Assembly (NCBI GenBank): GCA_047635375.1
Contig: JBLIKP010000006.1
Coordinates: 1-47,408 of the forward strand
Source: JBLIKP01 sp047635375
Lineage (GTDB): Bacteria > Bacteroidota > Bacteroidia > Sphingobacteriales > Sphingobacteriaceae
Reading direction: 5' to 3'
Length of the DNA: 47,408 nucleotides
The notes under the pieces were generated by a model. The model was not told where the DNA came from. It ran no database searches and was given only the letters and a program-made list of their open reading frames with translations. Position 1 is the first letter of the stretch. The number at the start of each line of letters is the position of its first letter. Of this stretch, positions 42,828 through 47,408 are shown piece by piece. The position numbers and the translations under genes are program-made.

Positions 42828-43217
42828 ATGGCAAAGACTAAAAAACAAACCAAAAAGAGAGTAGTTAACGTTGAAACGGTAGGTGAAGCTCACATTACAG
42901 CCTCCTTTAACAACATTATTATTTCCTTGACTAATACCCAGGGCCAAGTAATTTCTTGGGCTTCTGCCGGTAAAATGGGATTCAGAGGTTCTAAAAAGAA
43001 CACTCCTTACGCTGCGCAAATGGCAGCTGCAGATTGTGCAAAGGTTGCACATGACGCAGGATTACGTAAGGTAATTGTTTTTGTTAAAGGGCCAGGATCA
43101 GGACGTGAATCTGCTATTCGTACCATTCAAAACAATGGGATTGAAGTTACTTCAATTAAGGATATTACTCCACTTCCTCACAACGGGTGTCGTCCTCCTA
43201 AAAGAAGAAGGGTTTAA
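42828..43217 (+). CDS. rpsK: 30S ribosomal protein S11
   Basis: 129 residues. ASFNNIIISLTNTQGQVISW and GSGRESAIRTIQNNGIEVTS then the terminal HNGCRPPKRRRV. Lies in the platform of the 30S subunit. The 56-base gap to rpsD contains a weak GACTT/AAGTC hairpin around a T run. Confidence 0.97.
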   Translation: MAKTKKQTKKRVVNVETVGEAHITASFNNIIISLTNTQGQVISWASAGKMGFRGSKKNTPYAAQMAAADCAKVAHDAGLRKVIVFVKGPGSGRESAIRTIQNNGIEVTSIKDITPLPHNGCRPPKRRRV

Positions 43218-43273
43218 TTAAAGAATTGTACAGACTTTATTTTTTTAAGTCAGAAAAGTAGTATTTATAAGAA

Positions 43274-43882
43274 ATGGCAAGATATACAGGACCAAAAAGT
43301 AAGATTGCAAGGAAATTCAGAGAGCCAATATTCGGCCCTGATAAGGTACTTGATCGTAAGAACTATCCTCCAGGACAACACGGAAACAGCCGTCGTCGTG
43401 GAAAGCAGTCTGAATACGCACTTCAGTTAATGGAGAAACAAAAAGCTAAATATACTTATGGCCTTTTGGAGCGTCAATTTAGCAACCTATTTGTTGAGGC
43501 AAACAATAAAAAAGGGATTACAGGTGAAAACCTTCTAAAGTTTTTAGAAGCTCGTTTAGACAACACTGTATTTCGTTTAGGTATTGCACCAACACGTAGA
43601 GGAGCTCGTCAATTAGTAGGACACAAACACATTACTGTAAACGGAAGCGTTGTTAATATTCCTTCATACCGATTACAGGATGGAGATATCATTGGCGTAC
43701 GTGAGAAGTCAAAGTCTCTAGAGGCTATTGCTGAATCTGTTGCAGCTAATGGAAGTAAGTCTTTCAATTGGTTAGAGTTTGATCAAAGCACAGTAACAGG
43801 TAAGTTTTTAACTCTACCTGAAAGAGTAGATATTCCTGAGAATATCAAAGAACAACTTATCGTTGAACTTTACTCTAAATAA
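43274..43882 (+). CDS. rpsD: 30S ribosomal protein S4
   Basis: 202 residues. Starts ARYTGPKSKIARKFREP; the S4 RNA-binding domain runs LRFLEARLDNTVFRLGIAPT-like (here LKFLEARLDNTVFRLG) and GHKHITVNGSVVNIPSY. A primary 16S binder and, in other bacteria, the regulator of the alpha operon. Confidence 0.97.
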   Translation: MARYTGPKSKIARKFREPIFGPDKVLDRKNYPPGQHGNSRRRGKQSEYALQLMEKQKAKYTYGLLERQFSNLFVEANNKKGITGENLLKFLEARLDNTVFRLGIAPTRRGARQLVGHKHITVNGSVVNIPSYRLQDGDIIGVREKSKSLEAIAESVAANGSKSFNWLEFDQSTVTGKFLTLPERVDIPENIKEQLIVELYSK

Positions 43883-43919
43883 TAAATTATTTTTTCACCA
43901 TAAAAGGGAAAACGTTTAA

Positions 43920-44915
43920 ATGGCTATACTATCATTTCAGCAACCTGATAAAGTGATCATGCAAAAGGCCGATGATTTTCATGGTCTTTTTGAATTCCGA
44001 CCATTGGAACCCGGATTTGGAGTTACCATAGGAAATGCCTTACGAAGAATTCTTTTGTCTTCTTTAGAGGGTTATGCAATCACATCAATTCGTATAACGA
44101 ATGTACCTCATGAATTTTCAACCATTAAAGGCGTTGTAGAAGACGTTACTGAATTGGTTTTGAACTTCAAACAAGTACGTTTAAAGAGCAAAGAAACTGG
44201 AGAAGATTCAGAGAAAATCTTTATTAATATAAAAGGAAAAGAGCAATTCTTAGCTGGAGATATTAGTAAATTTTCGAATAACTTCGAAGTTCTTAATCCA
44301 GAAATGGTGATCTGTAACCTTGATCCAGAAGTTAATTTAGAAATTGAATTAACCGTAGGTAAAGGACGTGGATATGTACCGGCTGAGGAAAATAAAATGG
44401 AAGAAGCACCAATCGGAATGATTGCTATTGATTCTATTTATACTCCTATCAAAAACGTTAAGTATAGTGTTGAGAACTTCCGTGTTGAGCAAAAGACTGA
44501 TTATGAAAAATTAGTTTTGGAAATCACTTCAGATGGTTCAATTCACCCTGAAGATGCGTTGAAAGAAGCAGCTAGAATTTTAATTCACCATTTCATGTTA
44601 TTCTCTGATGAGAACATGATGTTAGAAAGCCAAACTAAAGAGGCTTCTAATGAAGTGGACGAAGAGATTCTACATATGCGTAAAATCCTTAAAACCCCAT
44701 TAAACGATCTAGATCTTTCTGTTCGTGCTCTTAACTGCTTAAAAGCGGCTAATATCCAGAGCCTAGCTGATTTAGTAACTTATGATGTGGCGGATATGTT
44801 GAAGTTCAGAAACTTCGGTAAAAAATCACTTACTGAAATTCAAGAACTTGTTAAAGCGAAAGGCCTTTCCTTTGGAATGAACCTTTCTAAGTACAAATTA
44901 GAAGAAGAAAACTAA
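43920..44915 (+). CDS. rpoA: RNA polymerase alpha subunit
   Basis: 331 residues. N-terminal dimer domain with FEFRPLEPGFGVTIGNALRR and LSSLEGYAITSIRI, ending about residue 235, then a short linker and the C-terminal DNA/activator-binding domain (LDLSVRALNCLKAANIQSL and FRNFGKKSLTEIQELV). The only non-ribosomal core gene of the alpha operon section. 37 bases after rpsD, 2 before rplQ. Confidence 0.98.
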   Translation: MAILSFQQPDKVIMQKADDFHGLFEFRPLEPGFGVTIGNALRRILLSSLEGYAITSIRITNVPHEFSTIKGVVEDVTELVLNFKQVRLKSKETGEDSEKIFINIKGKEQFLAGDISKFSNNFEVLNPEMVICNLDPEVNLEIELTVGKGRGYVPAEENKMEEAPIGMIAIDSIYTPIKNVKYSVENFRVEQKTDYEKLVLEITSDGSIHPEDALKEAARILIHHFMLFSDENMMLESQTKEASNEVDEEILHMRKILKTPLNDLDLSVRALNCLKAANIQSLADLVTYDVADMLKFRNFGKKSLTEIQELVKAKGLSFGMNLSKYKLEEEN

Positions 44916-44917
44916 TC

Positions 44918-45427
44918 ATGAGACACGGTAAGAAAATTAGTAAACTGGGAAGAAAGACCGCTCACCGTAAAGCAATGTTGAGCAACATGGCTACTTCACT
45001 TATAATGCATAAGCGAATTAATACTACGGTTGCAAAAGCAAAGGCACTTCGAGGTTACGTTGAACCATTATTGACTAAGTCAAAAGATGATTCTACTCAC
45101 TCAAGAAGAGAAGCTTTCCGTTACCTTCAAAATAAGGATTCGGTTACTGAGCTTTTTCGTACAATCGCGGTAAAAATTGCTGACCGTCCAGGCGGATATA
45201 CTCGTATTATTAAAACTAGCAACCGTTTAGGTGATAATGCCGAAATGTGTATGATGGAATTAGTAGATTTTAACGAGACTTACACTAAGGAAGCTAAATC
45301 TGCTCCTAAAGCTAAGAAAAGCCGTAGAGGTGGTTCTAAGCCTAAGGCTGATGCTCCGGCGTCTGAAGAAGTAGCTAAGGATGCTCCTGAAGCAGAATCT
45401 AAAGAAGAGAATAAAGACGATAAATAG
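44918..45427 (+). CDS. rplQ: 50S ribosomal protein L17 with a long charged tail
   Basis: 169 residues. The family core (1-120) is intact: MRHGKKISKLGRKTAHRKAM and PGGYTRIIKTSNRLGDNAEM. The last ~45 residues are a low-complexity basic then acidic tail (KAKKSRRGGSKPKADAPASE and further acidic residues), which is common in Bacteroidota and likely disordered. Last gene of the operon, followed by its terminator. The carA/eno genes often seen after rplQ in Flavobacteria are absent. Confidence 0.97.
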   Translation: MRHGKKISKLGRKTAHRKAMLSNMATSLIMHKRINTTVAKAKALRGYVEPLLTKSKDDSTHSRREAFRYLQNKDSVTELFRTIAVKIADRPGGYTRIIKTSNRLGDNAEMCMMELVDFNETYTKEAKSAPKAKKSRRGGSKPKADAPASEEVAKDAPEAESKEENKDDK

Positions 45428-45452
45428 TCAACAATCTTTTATGCAACATTTA

Positions 45453-45485
45453 AAGCCTTTTAACATTTGTTAAAAGGCTTTTTTT
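45453..45485 (+). terminator. Terminator of the ribosomal operon
   Basis: AAGCCTTTTAAC (45453-45464), loop ATTT, GTTAAAAGGCTT (45469-45480), then more T: a perfect 12-base stem and T-run 25 bases after rplQ. Confidence 0.92.
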
Positions 45486-45507
45486 ATGAAAAAATATTTT
45501 GAACACA

Positions 45508-45549
45508 ATTATTTGGTTAAACCCTTAATTAAGGGTTTAGCCAAATAAT
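45508..45549. repeat. 42-bp near-perfect palindrome
   Basis: A loopless dyad centred on TTAATTAA at 45528/45529. The left arm contains TTATTTGGTTAAACCC and the right arm GGGTTTAGCCAAATAA; only one base pair of 21 (T17 of the left arm region against G) fails, as a G-T wobble. It lies between the rplQ terminator and the broken response regulator, about where homology to the decayed operon ends. Confidence 0.85.
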
Positions 45550-45552
45550 GAG

Positions 45553-45891
45553 TTACATGCCTTGACTCCGCAGCCTTTTATCTGTTGGGTTTTGATTGGT
45601 TGTAATGGTAATAATTATTGGTTGCTTTCCTTGGTAATTAGTAATATGTTCATTGTATAATTTAAGAAATCCCCAACCGTCCATTCCAGGCTTGTTTAAG
45701 TCTAGAAGAATAAGGTCCGGTAAAACTTCATTCGCTCCAATTCTGGAGGCTAATTGTTTTTAAGATTCTTTTGCATTAATAAAGACCTCAGGATTTTGAA
45801 TGATTCTTGATTCCTTTAATATTAATTGATTTAAAAAGTTTGTTGCCTTATCATCATCAATCAGCATTACATTTAATTGTGCAATATTCAT
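45553..45891 (-). pseudogene. Broken response regulator receiver gene
   Basis: ATG 45891 to TAA 45553. The frame gives a receiver domain: LNVMLIDDDKATNFLNQLIL with the acidic pocket, then PDLILLDLNKPGMDGWGFL with the phosphoacceptor aspartate, and IIITITTNQNPTDKRLRS. An in-frame TAA interrupts it after NAKES (about codon 43). The C-terminus, with the conserved Lys-Pro segment, is missing: the reading ends at RSQGM, a few bases before the palindrome. Its ATG overlaps the kinase stop (ATGA). Confidence 0.85.
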
Positions 45892-46756
45892 CTATTGTTT
45901 TGTAGTAATGGAATTGTAAATGTTATTTCGGTTCCGTTTTTAACATAGGGGTTAACCCAAATGTCTCCACTCCAAAAGTTTATAATTTTCTTACAAAAAA
46001 CTAATCCAGCTCCTATTCCGTGAAATTTATGATGATCGTTTAATTTTTGAAACATAATAAATACTTTTTTCGAATATTTTGGGGTTATTCCAATGCCGTC
46101 ATCTTTTATGGAGATTTTGTGCATTTTATCTATTATTGAATAAGTGATTTGAATATTTACAGCCTCTTTATTTGATCTATATTTTAATGAATTTGTTAAA
46201 ATCTCTTTGAGAACAATGTTTAAATTATTTTCGATGCAATTTATTACACCCATTCTTTCTGCTTTTAAATTTATTTTAATATTCTCCTGTTTTTAAAGCA
46301 GTTCTTTTTTTATTTCTTGTATTAATGGGTCGGGGTCAACTGATTTGAATTCAGTCGTTTCACCAAGGTTTGGGTATAAAAGCAATCCATCTAGGTTGCG
46401 CTTCATTCTTTTGGAATCGTTATTAATGAATTTTAAGTATTGGAATTCATCAGGATCGATTGTTTGACCAAATTTCCTTATAAATAATTGTTTAAACGCC
46501 AGTATGGTTCTTATAAATCACGTGATGTTAGCTAGGTAAAATTACTTAGTTCTTGATTTTTTTCTTTTAAAAAATGGATTAATTGTTCATTTTGACCATG
46601 GTAGTCCTTTAGCTCCTCGCCTAAAATGTTAATCCCCATGGATATTGTTTCAAGATCATCTGACTCATTAGATAATTTTAGTTTTTGGCTAAAATTTCTA
46701 TTGGTGTACTGCAATAAAACATTCATGATTTGTTCAATACGCTCCTTCTTGCTCAT
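45888..46756 (-). pseudogene. Broken histidine kinase gene
   Basis: Starts at ATG 46756 (MSKKERIEQIMNVLLQYTN), overlapping the previous stop as TGATG, and ends at TGA 45888. Segments in order: an N-terminal sensor-less linker (DLETISMGINILGEELKDYH), coiled coil KEKNQELSNFT, an H-box ruined to TSRDL with the phosphoacceptor His replaced by Arg, then a frame change near 46510-46525, the rest of the DHp helices (KFGQTIDPDEFQYLKFINND), and an ATPase domain with NSLKYRSN (N box), KDDGIGI (G1) and HGIGAGLVFCKKI (G2). Stops occur after NFT, after DL and after KKELL. Confidence 0.88.
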
Positions 46757-46860
46757 CACATGTATTTTCTTGACCATTTCCTTGCTTCTTCTTCAGTAGT
46801 AAACATTTTTGTGGGGTAAGTTGGGGTTTTAAACCAAAATAAATATTGCCAACCAATAGC
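46756..46860 (-). pseudogene. 3' fragment of a small gene ahead of the kinase (possibly STAS/SpoIIAA-like)
   Basis: On the minus strand an open stretch ends at TGA 46758-46756 with residues reading FKTPTYPTKMFTTEEEARKW. The TxPTKMFTTEEEARKW ending resembles the last helix of the small STAS/SpoIIAA-like proteins that precede such kinases in Flavobacteria. Its 5' part is lost at about 46861, where the transposon-derived sequence begins. TGATG couples it to the kinase gene. Confidence 0.55.
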
Positions 46861-46873
46861 GTCCTAAACGTTT

Positions 46874-46903
46874 AAAAAAAGAGATAAGCTTTTCTCGTAT
46901 CTC
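46874..46903 (-). terminator. Weak leftward terminator-like hairpin
   Basis: GAGATA (46881-46886) and TATCTC (46898-46903) flank an 11-base loop; the A-run at 46874-46880 gives a U-run on the minus strand. Placed just inside the presumed left end of the insertion element, where it could block transcription out of the element. Confidence 0.4.
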
Positions 46904-46955
46904 AAATTATCTTTGAGTTGAAAAACAAAAAACGGCTCATCTCATCACAAATGTA

Positions 46956-47408
46956 ACTTGGTTCTCCCAAATTATTTCAAAATCAGACCGTATATGGTTC
47001 AATAAACTGGTAAAGTCACTAGTGTCGGATAAACATCAAAAAGGATATAGTAGCTGGACTCATTTGGTTTCGATGGTGTTCTGTCAATTTGCCAAAAGCC
47101 AGTCTTTACGAGATATAAGTAATGGACTACGTTGGGCAACAGGGAATTTGAACAATTTGTGTATCCATAAAGCACCATCTAACTCTACCATTGGTTATCA
47201 GAATAAACACTGAAATTGGAAATTATTCAAAGATTACTACCATAGTCTTTCACATAGTTTAGGACAGCAAGCCAAGTTTAAGCAGGTTACGTTCAGAATA
47301 AAATCAAAACATTCCTATTGGATTCAAGTGCAGTAAGCCTTTGTTTTAGTCTGTTTGATTGGGCAAAATACAAAACGGCGAAGGGGGTGATTAAAATGCA
47401 CACCTTAC
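46956..47408 (+). pseudogene. Degraded IS4-family transposase, cut by the window end
   Basis: Reads rightward from about 46956: GFSQIISKSDRIWFNKLVK, SSWTHLVSMVFCQFAKSQSL and RDISNGLRWATGNLNNL form the DUF4372 N-terminal domain of IS4-family transposases. The frame meets TGA at 47211-47213 after YQNKH, continues as NWKLFKDYYHSLSHSLGQQA, and then needs a shift near 47310 to read LLDSSAVSLCFSLFDWAKYK, which carries the first catalytic Asp (LLDS). No clean start codon: TAA sits in frame just before 46956. So it is an inactive remnant; the catalytic rest is outside the window. Confidence 0.85.

Noticed and set aside
43233..43252. S4 autoregulatory structure before rpsD
   Set aside because: Only a weak 5-base stem around a T run; no resemblance to a known S4 target that I can support.

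Overview
The window comes from a member of the Bacteroidota, most likely a marine-type Flavobacteriales (the family cannot be fixed by eye). Seen directly: AT-rich sequence, almost no Shine-Dalgarno sites, promoters fitting the Bacteroidota pattern TTG-N19/20-TAnnTTTG, several secreted proteins with Por (T9SS) C-terminal sorting domains, and an S10/spc/alpha ribosomal operon with secY, map, infA and rpmJ in the middle and no tuf gene after fusA.

Layout. 1-5912: tail of a gene (possibly DUF1599), a DoxX/BT_3928-type redox membrane protein, a cytochrome b5-like protein, a DUF3108 protein, asd, and a large lamin-tail-domain secreted protein. 5987-10573: L-threonine catabolism (tdh-like SDR dehydrogenase and kbl), split by a basic repeat protein and an oppositely oriented T9SS cargo gene. 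10589-12909: pheS, a Rieske-fold-like lipoprotein that lacks the cluster histidines, a TetR regulator, and an untracked 44-codon ORF whose promoter overlaps a TetR-operator-like dyad. 12899-15354: a T9SS type B cargo gene and a decayed, internally deleted relative. 15466-20268: rlmD, a conserved hypothetical, a phosphoribosyltransferase, then a leftward pfkB-dppB-aroK operon. 20320-27161: tRNA-Asn with promoter and terminator, aconitase, a small membrane protein, a secreted amidohydrolase, a bacilliredoxin and a T9SS type A cargo protein.

27560-45485 is one long rightward run of 33 translation-related genes from rpsL to rplQ, with one clear promoter ahead of rpsL and one strong terminator after rplQ. 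rpmD and rpmJ are short genes inside it. Gene junctions are tight (two TAATG overlaps), as expected for a co-regulated superoperon.

45486-47408 is a gene graveyard: a 42-bp near-perfect palindrome, then a leftward STAS-like/histidine kinase/response regulator operon with overlapping start and stop codons in which every member is broken, then a rightward IS4-family transposase with an internal stop and a frameshift, cut by the window end.

I do not see a convincing new multi-gene system. The best candidates for follow-up are the TetR/dyad/44-codon ORF unit, the histidine-less Rieske-like lipoprotein beside it, and the KPAFKPK repeat protein coupled to threonine dehydrogenase.
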